NCBI GenBank assembly: GCA_011389555.1 | Contig: JAABUD010000202.1 | Coordinates: 1 to 37,293, forward strand | Length of the DNA stretch: 37,293 nucleotides | Direction of reading: 5' to 3' | Source of the DNA: Desulfotignum sp. | Lineage (GTDB): Bacteria; Desulfobacterota; Desulfobacteria; Desulfobacterales; Desulfobacteraceae | Shown here: positions 1-8,499 of the stretch, in pieces | Layout of the letters: the number at the start of each line of letters is the position of its first letter | How positions within the stretch are numbered: position 1 is the first letter of the stretch | The notes under the pieces: model-generated | Told to the model about the DNA's origin: nothing | Seen by the model: the letters and a program-made list of their open reading frames with translations, nothing else | Database searches by the model: none | Position numbers and translations under genes: made by a program

Positions 1-60
1 CTCTTTAGCGCCGATGGTACTGCACGGGAGACTGTGTGGGAGAGTAGGACACTGCCGGAT
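1..60 (+). rRNA. rrf: 5S ribosomal RNA, 3' end only
   Basis: The first 60 bases match the conserved 3' half of bacterial 5S rRNA: GCCGATGGTACTGCACGGGA, then the GTGTGGGAGAGTAGGACACTGCC helix region split over positions 34-56. The 5' half lies left of the window. A strong terminator follows directly, so this is the end of an rRNA operon transcribed rightward. The exact 3' end (about 58-60) cannot be fixed from sequence alone. Confidence 0.93.
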
Positions 61-68
61 TATTCTTC

Positions 69-111
69 AAAAAGCCCTGATCGTTGATTTTTTCAACGGT
101 CAGGGCTTTTT
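69..111 (+). terminator. Rho-independent terminator of the rrn operon
   Basis: A long stem is visible: AAAAAGCCCTGATCGTTGA pairs with a downstream arm ending GTCAGGGCTTTTT, with a short T-rich loop and a T-rich tail (TTTTTGTTTTT). It lies about 10 bases after the 5S rRNA end, as expected for rrn termination. Confidence 0.9.
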
Positions 112-216
112 GTTTTTCAGTATCCATGTACAAGTTGAAATGGAAAGGGTGGATTTTTTGCCTTTACGAAAATGGGGATTTTGTGGTACTACCCGAAAAA
201 AATAATGGAGATAAGC

Positions 217-2043
217 ATGTCAACACATCATACCCGCGTCTCACACCATTTGATTACCCGGGAACTGGCCGCAGTGGCCATGGGGGGAAAACCGGCGGAT
301 CTGATCATGAAAAACGGCCGCCTTGTGGATGTCTGCACAGCCAGAATCCGGGATCATATGGACATTGCGGTCTACCAGGGCCATATCGCCCTGGTGGGGG
401 ATGCCGCTCATGTTCAGGTGGGTCCGCATACGAGTGTGGTGGATGTTTCCGGTAAATACCTGTGTCCCGGGTTGATCGACTCTCATATGCATGTAGAAAG
501 TTCCATGGTGGATCTGCCGTCATTTGCCACCGGCGTGCTGACCTGTGGAACCACCACCATCTGTCCGGATATTCATGAATTGACCAATGTGCTGGGTATG
601 AGAGCGGTGGACCTGTTTTATGAAAGTGCCAAAGGGTTGCCGCTGAAGGTGCTGATTGCCATGCCCGTGTGTGTACCCTCCCTGCCGGGTATGGAGGATG
701 CCGGTGCCCATGTGACCCCGTCACGGGTACAGGAAACCTATGAAAGCGGCAGGGTTTTTCTTCAGGGGGAACAGATGAATTTCCCCGGGGTGATTTTCGG
801 GGATGACACGGTGCATCAGATCATTTCAGCCGGCATCCGGGCCAACAAGGTATTGACCGGCCATTTTTCATCCCGGGATACCAATGCCGGGTTGAATGCC
901 TATATCGCTTCGGGTATGACAGCGGATCATGAAACAACGACCGCACAAGGCGCCACAGCCAGGGCCATGCGCGGTATGTATGTCCAGCAGCGGTATGGCA
1001 GTGCCTGGCTGGATCTGCCGCAGCTGGTGGAAGCCATCACCCACGATCCGGGCGGCGACACCCGGTTTTATACCCTGGTGACCGATGATGTCACGGCGGC
1101 CACCATTGTCAGGGAGGGGCATCTGGTCCGGGTATTGAGAAAAGCGATTCAGCTGGGTATCAACCCGGTCACGGCGTTGCAGATGGTGACCATCAATCCT
1201 GCACAGATGCTGGAAGTGTCCCGATGGATCGGGTCATTGACCCCGGGGAGGGCCGCGGATATCCTGGTGGTGGACAATCTGGCGCAATTCAGGATATCCC
1301 AGGTGTTTTGTGATGGCGTGCGGGTGGCAGAAGACAATCAGTTGTGCCGGCCCGTTTTCGGGTATGCGTATCCGGACTGGGCATTGAAAACCATGTTTCT
1401 GGACCGGCTGGAACCCATGGATTTTCATATCCCTGCCCCACATGAGAATCCGGTTCAGGTCCGTGTCATTCATCTGGTGCCCGACCGGGTGCATACGGTG
1501 TCAAAAATTGAGACAATTGAATCGAAAGACCGGTGTTTGCATGCAGACCCACAAAAGGACCTGGCCAAAGCCGGGGTGTTTTTCCGGCATTCTTTCAATG
1601 GGTCGGCTGACAAATCCCGGGGGCTGGGATTCGTGTCCGGAACCCGATTTGTTCCGGGATCTGCCTATGCATCAACGGTTTCCCATGATTCCCATAATTT
1701 GCTGGTAGTGGGGATGGATGATGCTGCCATGACGCTGGCTGCCAACACATTGATCGAATCAGGGGGCGGCCTGGCTGTGGTGATGGAAAACCGGGTACTG
1801 GCGCATCTGCCATTGCCTCTGGGCGGAATTATGGGGCTTTCATCCATGGAAACCGCAGCCGATGGGGTTCAGGCGATTGAGAATGCACTGGCACAAATCG
1901 GGTGTCCCCATAAATCCTTTGAAATGACGTTGAGCCTGCTGGGTCTGGTGGTATTGGGAGAGCTGCGCCTTTCCAATCGGGGACTGGTGGAACTTCTGGA
2001 AGGACAGGCACCCCGGTACGTCGATCTGATTCTTGAGCCATGA
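217..2043 (+). CDS. ade: Adenine deaminase
   Basis: Amidohydrolase-superfamily enzyme that deaminates adenine to hypoxanthine and ammonia in purine salvage; cytosolic. The ATG at 217 is preferred over an in-frame upstream start at 172 because a GGAG lies 7 bases ahead of it and the family N-terminus starts near here. This gives 608 residues, normal for the AdeC/Ade family. Visible motifs are the metal-binding segment LIDSHMHVESS near residue 90, the family segment GTTTICPDIHELTNVLG, a GH...SSDHE-like stretch (MTADHETTTAQ), and TDD followed by TALQMVTINPAQ near residue 330. The C-terminal adenine-deaminase domain (GGGLAVV, LPLPLGGIMGL) is complete. The gene stands just after an rrn operon and may share a transcript with the small gene at 2079, 35 bases downstream. 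Confidence 0.93.
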   Translation: MSTHHTRVSHHLITRELAAVAMGGKPADLIMKNGRLVDVCTARIRDHMDIAVYQGHIALVGDAAHVQVGPHTSVVDVSGKYLCPGLIDSHMHVESSMVDLPSFATGVLTCGTTTICPDIHELTNVLGMRAVDLFYESAKGLPLKVLIAMPVCVPSLPGMEDAGAHVTPSRVQETYESGRVFLQGEQMNFPGVIFGDDTVHQIISAGIRANKVLTGHFSSRDTNAGLNAYIASGMTADHETTTAQGATARAMRGMYVQQRYGSAWLDLPQLVEAITHDPGGDTRFYTLVTDDVTAATIVREGHLVRVLRKAIQLGINPVTALQMVTINPAQMLEVSRWIGSLTPGRAADILVVDNLAQFRISQVFCDGVRVAEDNQLCRPVFGYAYPDWALKTMFLDRLEPMDFHIPAPHENPVQVRVIHLVPDRVHTVSKIETIESKDRCLHADPQKDLAKAGVFFRHSFNGSADKSRGLGFVSGTRFVPGSAYASTVSHDSHNLLVVGMDDAAMTLAANTLIESGGGLAVVMENRVLAHLPLPLGGIMGLSSMETAADGVQAIENALAQIGCPHKSFEMTLSLLGLVVLGELRLSNRGLVELLEGQAPRYVDLILEP

Positions 2044-2078
2044 CAGCAAAAGGCCCTTTACCCGATAAGGAGGCGTGA

Positions 2079-2663
2079 ATGCAAGAAAATCCTCACCATC
2101 TGGTCATGGGAGAGTTGACCGATTATCTGACGGGTGAAACCCTGGCAGATACCCATGATGAACGGTTTCGACAAAAGATTGCCCGGCATCTGGTTCAAGT
2201 CTGCGGGTATGAAAAAAAACAGATTGAATCCCGTAAACCGATCACTGTCAAAGCAGGCAGAAAAACGGCGCTGCTGAAAATGGATTTTCTGGTCCGAACG
2301 GGTGAGAAAACCGGTATGATGATCCGATATGCCCCCGGATCTCTGGTGACCCGGCGGTTGCCCAATCTGGCCTTGTCCCGGCTTGTTTATCCGTATCAGA
2401 TTCCCGTGGTCGTGACCTGTAACGGAGAAGATGCCGAAGTGATCGACGGCGTTACGGGCAAGGTGACCGGGCAGGGATTGGATGACATTCCGGACCGACA
2501 GACATTGATGGCACTGAGTATTGCCGCATCCTTTCCTCCGGTGTCTCAAACACTTCATGACAAGGCGTCCCGGATTGCCTATGCCTGTGAAGTGGATGGG
2601 GCCTGTCCCTGTGACACGGATGTCTGTACTCTGGAAGCGGATTCGTTGTCCGGTCCGGCATAG
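2079..2663 (+). CDS. Small protein with HsdR N-terminal-like (type I restriction R subunit) domain
   Basis: A 194-residue protein with a perfect AAGGAGG seven bases from its ATG. Residues about 20-135 resemble the stand-alone HsdR_N_2 domain (PD-(D/E)xK nuclease fold): a DERFRQKIARHLV helix, then KTALLKMDFLV and a strand MMIRYA, then IPVVVTCNGEDAEVID. Asp69 fits the first catalytic acid, but the usual ExK is not seen; the equivalent strand reads MMIR, so nuclease activity is doubtful. The C-terminus carries a cysteine cluster, Cys170, Cys176, Cys178 and Cys183, which could bind a metal. There is no hsdM or hsdS nearby, so it is not part of a restriction system. It follows ade by 35 bases and converges on uvrA. 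The function is unknown. Confidence 0.75.
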   Translation: MQENPHHLVMGELTDYLTGETLADTHDERFRQKIARHLVQVCGYEKKQIESRKPITVKAGRKTALLKMDFLVRTGEKTGMMIRYAPGSLVTRRLPNLALSRLVYPYQIPVVVTCNGEDAEVIDGVTGKVTGQGLDDIPDRQTLMALSIAASFPPVSQTLHDKASRIAYACEVDGACPCDTDVCTLEADSLSGPA

Positions 2664-2711
2664 ATTCCGCCCGGGGTGGCGCTGTCAAGCCAATGATCCA
2701 TGGAACCGGAT

Positions 2712-5531
2712 TCAGTCGGGTTGAAGAATTTTCGACAGATAATACCCTGTATAAGATGTCCGGTGTTTTGCCACCTTTTCGGGCGTGCCCTGAACAATGA
2801 TTCGCCCGCCTTTGTCTCCCCCTTCCGGCCCGATATCGATGATATGATCGGCATACTTAATGACGTCCAAATTATGTTCGATCACCACCACGGTGTTGCC
2901 GGCGGCCACCAGGCGGTCCAGAACCGACAGCAGCCGGTTGATATCGTCGGCATGCAGTCCGGTGGTGGGCTCATCCAGAATATAAATGGTTTTTCCCGTA
3001 CTTTTTTTGGACAGTTCCCTGGCCAGTTTGATGCGCTGGGCTTCTCCCCCGGACAGAGTGATGGCAGACTGACCCAGAGTGATATAGCCCAGCCCCACCT
3101 CCACCAGGGTGGCCAGCTTGGTCTGGATGGCCGATAGGTTGTCAAAAAAACGGACTGCCTGGTGAATGGTCATGTCCAGAACATCGGCAATATTTTTGGC
3201 CTTGTAACGGATATCCAGGGTCTCCCGGTTGAACTGCCGTCCCTTGCACACATCACAGCACACATGAACATCAGGCAGAAACTGCATTTCAATCTTGATG
3301 ACACCGTCTCCGGCGCAGGCCTCACACCGTCCGCCCCGGATATTGAAACTGAACCGTCCGGGTTTATAGCCTCTGGCACGGGCCTCCGGTGTTCTGGCAA
3401 ACAATTCGCGGATGGCGGGAAGCACCCCGGTATAGGTGCCGGGATTGGACCGGGGGGTTTTACCGATGGCGGACTGGTCGATATGAATCACTTTGTCCAG
3501 ATGCGCCAGACCGGTAATCCGGTCATGGGCCCCTACCGGTTTCCGGGTGTATGTGATTTGGTTGCACAGGGCCGGATATAATGTGGACAGTACCAGCGTG
3601 GATTTGCCGGATCCGGACACGCCGGTCACACAGATAAAGCAGCCCAAAGGAAACGACACGGTCATCTGTTTGAGATTGTGGGCTCCTGCATTGACGAGGG
3701 TGATGGTGCGGCCGTTGCCTTTTCGCCGAACATCGGGGACAGGAATCTGTCTGATTCCCCCGATGTACTGGCCGGTCAGTGAATCCGGGCAGTTTGTCAG
3801 TTTTTCAGGCGGGCCGGAAAACATGACCTGTCCCCCATTGACCCCGGCAGCCGGCCCCATATCGATGATATAATCGGAAGACAAAATGGTATCTGTATCA
3901 TGTTCCACCACCACCACGGTATTGTCCAGATGTTTCAAATCCATGAGTGTTTTGATCAGCCGTGCGTTGTCCCGCCGGTGAAGGCCGATGCTGGGTTCAT
4001 CCAGCACATAGAGAATGCCGGTCAGTCGGGACCCGATCTGGGTGGCCAGACGGATCCGCTGGCTTTCACCACCGGACAGCGTATCCGCGGACCGGGAAAG
4101 GGACAGGTAATCCAGCCCCACATTGTCCAGAAAAACAAGGCGCTGGGTCAGTTCCCTGATAATCCCGGCACTGATCTGTTTTTCTTTATGTGTCAGTGTC
4201 AAAGAAGCAATGGTTGCCAGGGCCTGTGTGATGGGAAGCCCGGTGATCTCCCAGATGGTATGACCGCCCACCCGAACATGGGCGGATGCCGGATTCAGCC
4301 GGGTACCGTGGCACCGGGAACAGACCCTGGCATTCATATAACGTTGTAATTCTTCTTTTATGGATTTGGCATCGGTTTCTTTATACCGGCGTTTTAAATA
4401 GGGAATCACCCCTTCGAATTGTTTTTTACTGCGGATTGTTTTGCCGGCCTGCTCCGTGTAAAACTCGATGAGTTCTTCCTTGGATCCGTGCAGCAACACA
4501 TGTTGGAACCGGTCTGACAGGTTTTTGAACGGGGTGTAGATATCCTGGTCAAAATGGGTGGTCAAGGCATCCATAAATTCCATGAACTGCACTGAATCCC
4601 TGTTCTGCCAGGGAAGAATCGCCCCCTGGCGCAAAGACAGTCCCGGATCCGGCACAATCAGATCCGGGTCAAATTCCGTGATGGTTCCCAAGCCGTCACA
4701 AACAGGACAGGCCCCCTGGGGTGAGTTGAAAGAAAAACTGGCCGGAGTGAAGGGCGGGTAACTGATATGGCAGTGTAAACACGAAGCCGTCTCACTGAAC
4801 AGCAAATCCTGATTTTTGTCCGGATCCAGTACAATGACCGAACCCTTGGACAGACTCAATGCCAGTTCCAGAGAATCACTCAATCGTTTTTCAATGCCGG
4901 GCTTGATGATCAGACGATCCACCACCACGTCCAGGGTGTGTTTTTTTTGTTTTTCCAGAATCGGATGCGCCTGGGTCTGACAGATTTTCCCATCCACCCT
5001 CATTCTGGCAAACCCGTCTTTTTTCATCCGGGCGAACACGGCGTCATGCCGGCCCTTCTGGTTTCGGATCAATGGCGCCAGAAGCAGTATCCGGGTGTCG
5101 GCTGGCAGGGTCAGGATCCGGTCACAGATCTGGTCCACTGTCATGGGCTCGATGGGGTGGCCGCATTCATGGCAATGGGGCGTTCCCACCCTGGCAAACA
5201 AAAGCCGCAGGTAATCATAGATTTCCGTGATGGTGCCCACCGTGGACCGGGGATTGTGGCCGGCGGTTTTCTGTTCAATGGCAATGGCCGGGGACAGGCC
5301 GTCAATGCTGTCCACATCCGGTTTGGTCATTTGCCCTAAAAACTGTCTGGCATAGGTGGACAACGACTCCACATACCGCCGCTGGCCTTCGGCATACAGG
5401 ATGTCAAAGGCCAGGGTGGATTTGCCGGATCCGGACAAACCCGTGATCACGGTCAACTGGTTTTTGGGAATCCGTACATCGATGTTTTTCAGGTTGTGTT
5501 CCCGGGCCCCCTGGATGAGGATATCATTCAT
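2712..5531 (-). CDS. uvrA: Excinuclease ABC subunit A (UvrA)
   Basis: Damage-recognition ATPase of nucleotide excision repair; it loads UvrB on lesions. The start is set at the ATG at 5531 (MNDILIQGAREHNLKN), because family members begin exactly this way; an in-frame upstream ATG at 5615 would add 28 unrelated residues. The resulting 939 residues is the usual length. Two ABC modules are visible: Walker A GLSGSGKST at residues 31-39 and GVSGSGKST near 635, two LSGGE signatures, and DEP(S/T)xGLH Walker B/D-loop motifs. Zinc-finger cysteine pairs occur near 247-282 (CLHC, CPVC) and near 734 (CEAC...CDVC). The ATG overlaps the last 8 bases of pdxA, implying translational coupling. The C-terminus ends about 50 bases from the convergent gene at 2663 with no obvious terminator between them. 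Confidence 0.97.
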   Translation of the reverse strand: MNDILIQGAREHNLKNIDVRIPKNQLTVITGLSGSGKSTLAFDILYAEGQRRYVESLSTYARQFLGQMTKPDVDSIDGLSPAIAIEQKTAGHNPRSTVGTITEIYDYLRLLFARVGTPHCHECGHPIEPMTVDQICDRILTLPADTRILLLAPLIRNQKGRHDAVFARMKKDGFARMRVDGKICQTQAHPILEKQKKHTLDVVVDRLIIKPGIEKRLSDSLELALSLSKGSVIVLDPDKNQDLLFSETASCLHCHISYPPFTPASFSFNSPQGACPVCDGLGTITEFDPDLIVPDPGLSLRQGAILPWQNRDSVQFMEFMDALTTHFDQDIYTPFKNLSDRFQHVLLHGSKEELIEFYTEQAGKTIRSKKQFEGVIPYLKRRYKETDAKSIKEELQRYMNARVCSRCHGTRLNPASAHVRVGGHTIWEITGLPITQALATIASLTLTHKEKQISAGIIRELTQRLVFLDNVGLDYLSLSRSADTLSGGESQRIRLATQIGSRLTGILYVLDEPSIGLHRRDNARLIKTLMDLKHLDNTVVVVEHDTDTILSSDYIIDMGPAAGVNGGQVMFSGPPEKLTNCPDSLTGQYIGGIRQIPVPDVRRKGNGRTITLVNAGAHNLKQMTVSFPLGCFICVTGVSGSGKSTLVLSTLYPALCNQITYTRKPVGAHDRITGLAHLDKVIHIDQSAIGKTPRSNPGTYTGVLPAIRELFARTPEARARGYKPGRFSFNIRGGRCEACAGDGVIKIEMQFLPDVHVCCDVCKGRQFNRETLDIRYKAKNIADVLDMTIHQAVRFFDNLSAIQTKLATLVEVGLGYITLGQSAITLSGGEAQRIKLARELSKKSTGKTIYILDEPTTGLHADDINRLLSVLDRLVAAGNTVVVIEHNLDVIKYADHIIDIGPEGGDKGGRIIVQGTPEKVAKHRTSYTGYYLSKILQPD

Positions 5532-6579
5532 GGGCCATCGGTTCCCGGCCGGTTCGATTCCTTGCCTGGAAAACCGCCATTTTGACGGCCGCCACCAGGC
5601 TGGCGGGATCGGCACATCCTTTCCAGGCTATGTCATAGGCGGTCCCGTGGTCCACGGATGTCCGGACAATGGGCAGTCCCAGCGTGACATTCACGCCATC
5701 CTTGAAATGGATCAGCTTGAAAGGAATCAACCCCTGGTCATGGTACATGCACACCACAGCATCACAACCGGTCTTTATGGCATGATTGAACACCGTATCC
5801 GGGGGCAGCGGTCCCTGGATATCCAGGCCCTGCTTTTGTGCGGCCTTTACAGCCGGGGCAATGATCTGTTGTTCTTCATTCCCGAAAAGCCCGTCTTCTC
5901 CGGCATGGGGATTCAGTCCGGCCACTGCCAGCCGGGGCGATTTGATGTTGAACCGGGTTTTCAGATCCGTGCAGGTCAGATGGATGATCTCCAGAATTTT
6001 TTCCCGGGTCAGGGTTTCCGGGACTCTGGCCAAAGGAATATGGATGGTCACCAGTACCACTTTCAAGGTCTGCCCGGCCAGCATCATGGCAAATTTTCGG
6101 GTCCCGGTCCGATGGGCGATCAATTCAGTGTGTCCGTGGAAGCGTGAGCCTGCCATCTTGAGTCCGGTTTTGGTGATGGGTCCGGTGACCAGGGCATCGA
6201 TCTGCCGTGACAGGGCCAGATCGATCCCGGTATAAATATAATCGGCCATGGCCCGCCCGATGGATGACGTCATGGACATCCGGCTGGACATATCCAGTTT
6301 CAGAGAAGATGCCGCCAGCAGATTCAGATATCCGGGATCTTTTTCACCCTGTTTCGGGTGGTCGATCCGATGGATGCGCAGCGGGATGGAAAACCGGGAA
6401 AGCGCGGCCTGCAAGGTATCCGGATCCCCTATCACAACCGGGAGGCACTCGTGGTGAAGGGCAAATCCATATAAGGCTTTCACCAGTATTTCCGGACCGA
6501 TACCCAAAGGGTCCCCCATGGTGATTCCAATGACGGGGTTGTCGAAAAGTTCTGTTTTCTGTACAAAAGGTAAAGGCAT
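5524..6579 (-). CDS. pdxA: 4-hydroxythreonine-4-phosphate dehydrogenase
   Basis: NAD-dependent enzyme of pyridoxal 5'-phosphate synthesis (DXP-dependent route). The 351-residue product shows the PdxA hallmarks: ITMGDPLGIGPEI near residue 20, the metal/substrate segment FHGHTELIAHRTG, GLNPHAGEDGLFGNEE, YHDQGLIPFK, and the C-terminal VRTSVDHGTAYDIAWKG. It is about 20 residues longer than E. coli PdxA, mostly at the N-terminus. The ATG at 6579 has no good Shine-Dalgarno, but no better in-frame start precedes the MGDP motif. It overlaps uvrA by 8 bases, so the two are likely co-transcribed. The 10-base element TTGAACAAAT (6586-6595) lies just upstream and has an exact inverted copy at 6657-6666. 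Confidence 0.95.
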   Translation of the reverse strand: MPLPFVQKTELFDNPVIGITMGDPLGIGPEILVKALYGFALHHECLPVVIGDPDTLQAALSRFSIPLRIHRIDHPKQGEKDPGYLNLLAASSLKLDMSSRMSMTSSIGRAMADYIYTGIDLALSRQIDALVTGPITKTGLKMAGSRFHGHTELIAHRTGTRKFAMMLAGQTLKVVLVTIHIPLARVPETLTREKILEIIHLTCTDLKTRFNIKSPRLAVAGLNPHAGEDGLFGNEEQQIIAPAVKAAQKQGLDIQGPLPPDTVFNHAIKTGCDAVVCMYHDQGLIPFKLIHFKDGVNVTLGLPIVRTSVDHGTAYDIAWKGCADPASLVAAVKMAVFQARNRTGREPMAHE

Positions 6580-6741
6580 GATGTCTTGAACAAATCAGGT
6601 TAACGATTGAATGGAATATATACTACCCGCAGAAGCGATTGTAAATAAGCAGGGCCATTTGTTCAAAATACAATCAAAGTTGTGAAACCTTTGATATATC
6701 CGCATTGCCGGGAAAAATGAATTTTGTTTAAATTGATGAGT

Positions 6742-6776
6742 AAATCAAAGAAAATTGAAGGAAATCAAAGAAAATT
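6742..6776. repeat. Duplicated 15-mer AAATCAAAGAAAATT
   Basis: Two perfect copies of AAATCAAAGAAAATT lie at 6742-6756 and 6762-6776, so they repeat with a 20-base period, about two helical turns. Each contains the ATCAAAG core that also occurs forward at 6673-6679 and inverted at 6689-6695. The spacing suggests binding of a protein to one face of the helix, but this is inference. Confidence 0.8.
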
Positions 6777-7049
6777 ATTTTACTCAATTTTTGAAAATCA
6801 TGGCGATCCACCAATTTACCTGAAAAAATAAAGGGTTAAGAAAGTGGCTGTAATGGTTGAAAAAAATTGTGTTTCACGAAAAATACACTTAAATTTCAGA
6901 TAGTTGAATATATGTGCCAAAGTGAATCCTAACATGATGCCAACATGAATGATCCGGTTTGACCCGAAACAGATAATCGAATAAACAAACACATGCTTTT
7001 TTTTAAGCCCTGATATTTTCAGTGAGCGTCTTGCATTTCAGTAACATCT

Positions 7050-7067
7050 TTACCATTGGATTGGTAA
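7050..7067. promoter_or_regulatory. Palindromic operator-like element upstream of the dnaA-like gene
   Basis: TTACCATTGGATTGGTAA contains a perfect 6-bp inverted repeat (TTACCA/TGGTAA) with a 6-base centre. It lies about 60 bases ahead of the dnaA-like start, a typical place for a repressor site. The binding protein is unknown. Confidence 0.4.
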
Positions 7068-7077
7068 TGTCACATTT

Positions 7078-7098
7078 GTTGAACGTTGAACGTTGAAC
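7078..7098. repeat. Three tandem GTTGAAC heptamers
   Basis: GTTGAAC occurs three times head to tail at 7078-7084, 7085-7091 and 7092-7098, 30 bases before the dnaA-like ATG. The motif shares TTGAAC with the inverted pair next to pdxA. It could be a protein-binding array or a slippage-prone microsatellite in the 5' untranslated region. Confidence 0.75.
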
Positions 7099-7128
7099 AC
7101 AAACACGAAAGGTTTGATTGTAAACACT

Positions 7129-8499
7129 ATGGATAAATTCTGGACACAGGTCAAATCTCAAATCAAGAAAGAAATACCGGATCACAGTTTCAGGATGTGG
7201 GTAGACCCGCTTGAAGTCCTGGCCTTTCAAAATGGGCGGTTGTGTCTGTCAACGCCCAATGCGTTTTTTATCAAGCGGTTGAAGGACAATTATCTGGAGT
7301 TGTTTGAACAGGAATTTCTCAAACTGGGACAACCGGTCCAGATCGAGTTCAAAACAAGACCCTCCAGAAAATCTCCCGCCCCCCCCTCCAAAAACAACGC
7401 CGTAGATGAGGAATCAAAAAGAACGGGTTCGGTTCAAGCCTGCCTGCCCGGATTCGATCCGCGGTTCAACGGCGGCCGGCTGCTTAAAAAAGGGTATACG
7501 TTTGATGATTTCGTGGTCGGAGACAATTCCAGTTTTGCCTATTCCGCGTCTTTGTCTTTGGCCCAGGGGAACATGAACGGGGCGGGCATGCTGTATCTTC
7601 TGGGTAAAACCGGTCTGGGTAAAAGCCATTTGTCCCAGGCCGTGGGACACCATGTCATCTCTCATAAGACAGCGTTGCGCGTATATTATGTGACAGCGGA
7701 AGATTTTACCAATGAAATGATTTATGCCCTCAGGGGTAACACCATCGAATCATTCAAGGAAAAATATCGAAAAAAATGTGAGGTGCTGATTTTAGAAGAC
7801 ATCCATTTTCTGGCCGGGAAGAAAGCCATTCAAAAGGAATTGGCCGTGACCCTGGATTACCTGCTGGATGCCAGCCGGAAAATTATTTTTTCCGGCTGTG
7901 ACCTGCCCGATGATATTCCCAAACTGGATGATCAGCTCAAATCCCGGCTGACCATGGGCCTGGTGACAGAGATAAAAGCACCGGATTTTAAAACCCGGGT
8001 GAAAATTTTACGAAAAAAATCCAAAACCCTCAATTGTCTGATTCCGGGCCCGGTCACGGAATATATTGCCCAGGAATTATGTGATGATGTCCGACAGCTG
8101 GAAAGCGGTCTGTTCGGCGTGGCAGCCAAAGGACAGCTGCTGGGCCGTCATATCGATATCGAGCTGGCAAAAAGCGTGCTGGCCAATATTCGCAAGCATC
8201 AGAAGCGCATCACCATCGACGGGATCAAGAAGCTGGTGTGTCAGGAGTATGACATCACGGAGCAGGACCTGATTTCAAAATCCCGGAAAAAACATATTGT
8301 CAAACCCCGGCAGGTGGCCATCTTTCTGTCCAGGAAATATACGGATCAACCCATCAAAAAAATCGGATCCAGTTTCAAGCGGTACCATGCGACAGCGATC
8401 TATTCGGTGAATGCCGTGGAAAAAGAACTGCGGCACAAAGGGGTGCTGTATGAACAGATCCAGTATCTGTCCCAAAAAATTGAATCAGGTAAATTTTAA
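7129..8499 (+). CDS. dnaA: DnaA-like replication initiator with non-canonical DNA-binding signature
   Basis: A 456-residue protein with full DnaA architecture. Domain I is MDKFWTQVKSQIKKEI...SFRMWVDPL; a short linker follows; the AAA+ domain carries Walker A (GKTGLGKSHL, near 157-166), Walker B (ILEDIHFLAGK, near 221), an arginine-finger segment (KSRLTMGLV) and sensor 2 (DVRQLESGL). Domain IV contains PRQVAIFLSRKYT and ends in a helix-turn-helix. The usual GRDHTTV recognition signature is replaced by KRYHATAI: Arg418 and His420 remain, but the usual Asp is Tyr419 and the first Thr is Ala421. The ATG at 7129 was chosen because it matches DnaA N-termini; upstream GAAAGG is 16 bases away, so initiation is not well marked. 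Neither dnaN nor recF is adjacent. The stop abuts the glcD-like start. It may be the sole DnaA or a paralogue. Confidence 0.85.
   Translation: MDKFWTQVKSQIKKEIPDHSFRMWVDPLEVLAFQNGRLCLSTPNAFFIKRLKDNYLELFEQEFLKLGQPVQIEFKTRPSRKSPAPPSKNNAVDEESKRTGSVQACLPGFDPRFNGGRLLKKGYTFDDFVVGDNSSFAYSASLSLAQGNMNGAGMLYLLGKTGLGKSHLSQAVGHHVISHKTALRVYYVTAEDFTNEMIYALRGNTIESFKEKYRKKCEVLILEDIHFLAGKKAIQKELAVTLDYLLDASRKIIFSGCDLPDDIPKLDDQLKSRLTMGLVTEIKAPDFKTRVKILRKKSKTLNCLIPGPVTEYIAQELCDDVRQLESGLFGVAAKGQLLGRHIDIELAKSVLANIRKHQKRITIDGIKKLVCQEYDITEQDLISKSRKKHIVKPRQVAIFLSRKYTDQPIKKIGSSFKRYHATAIYSVNAVEKELRHKGVLYEQIQYLSQKIESGKF

Larger units (their letters stand above)
6580..7128. other. AT-rich intergenic region between pdxA and the dnaA-like gene
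   Basis: This 549-base spacer separates divergent genes and is visibly AT-richer than its flanks. No ORF is credible in it. It contains an inverted pair TTGAACAAAT/ATTTGTTCAA (6586-6595, 6657-6666), four copies of ATCAAAG (6673, 6744 and 6764 forward; 6689 inverted), a duplicated 15-mer, a perfect palindrome (7050-7067) and three tandem GTTGAAC heptamers (7078-7098). No consensus DnaA box (TTATCCACA) was found. It probably holds two divergent promoters and their operators. Confidence 0.7.

Noticed and set aside
2079-2663. Restriction-modification system
   Set aside because: Only an HsdR N-domain-like protein is present; the helicase part, hsdM and hsdS are absent, and the nuclease motif is incomplete.
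6580-7128. Region as the chromosomal replication origin
   Set aside because: No consensus DnaA boxes were found, and the flanking rrn (rightward, on the left) and rpsF operon (leftward, on the right) both point toward it, which would put highly expressed genes head-on to forks leaving this site. Kept only as a regulatory or atypical binding region.
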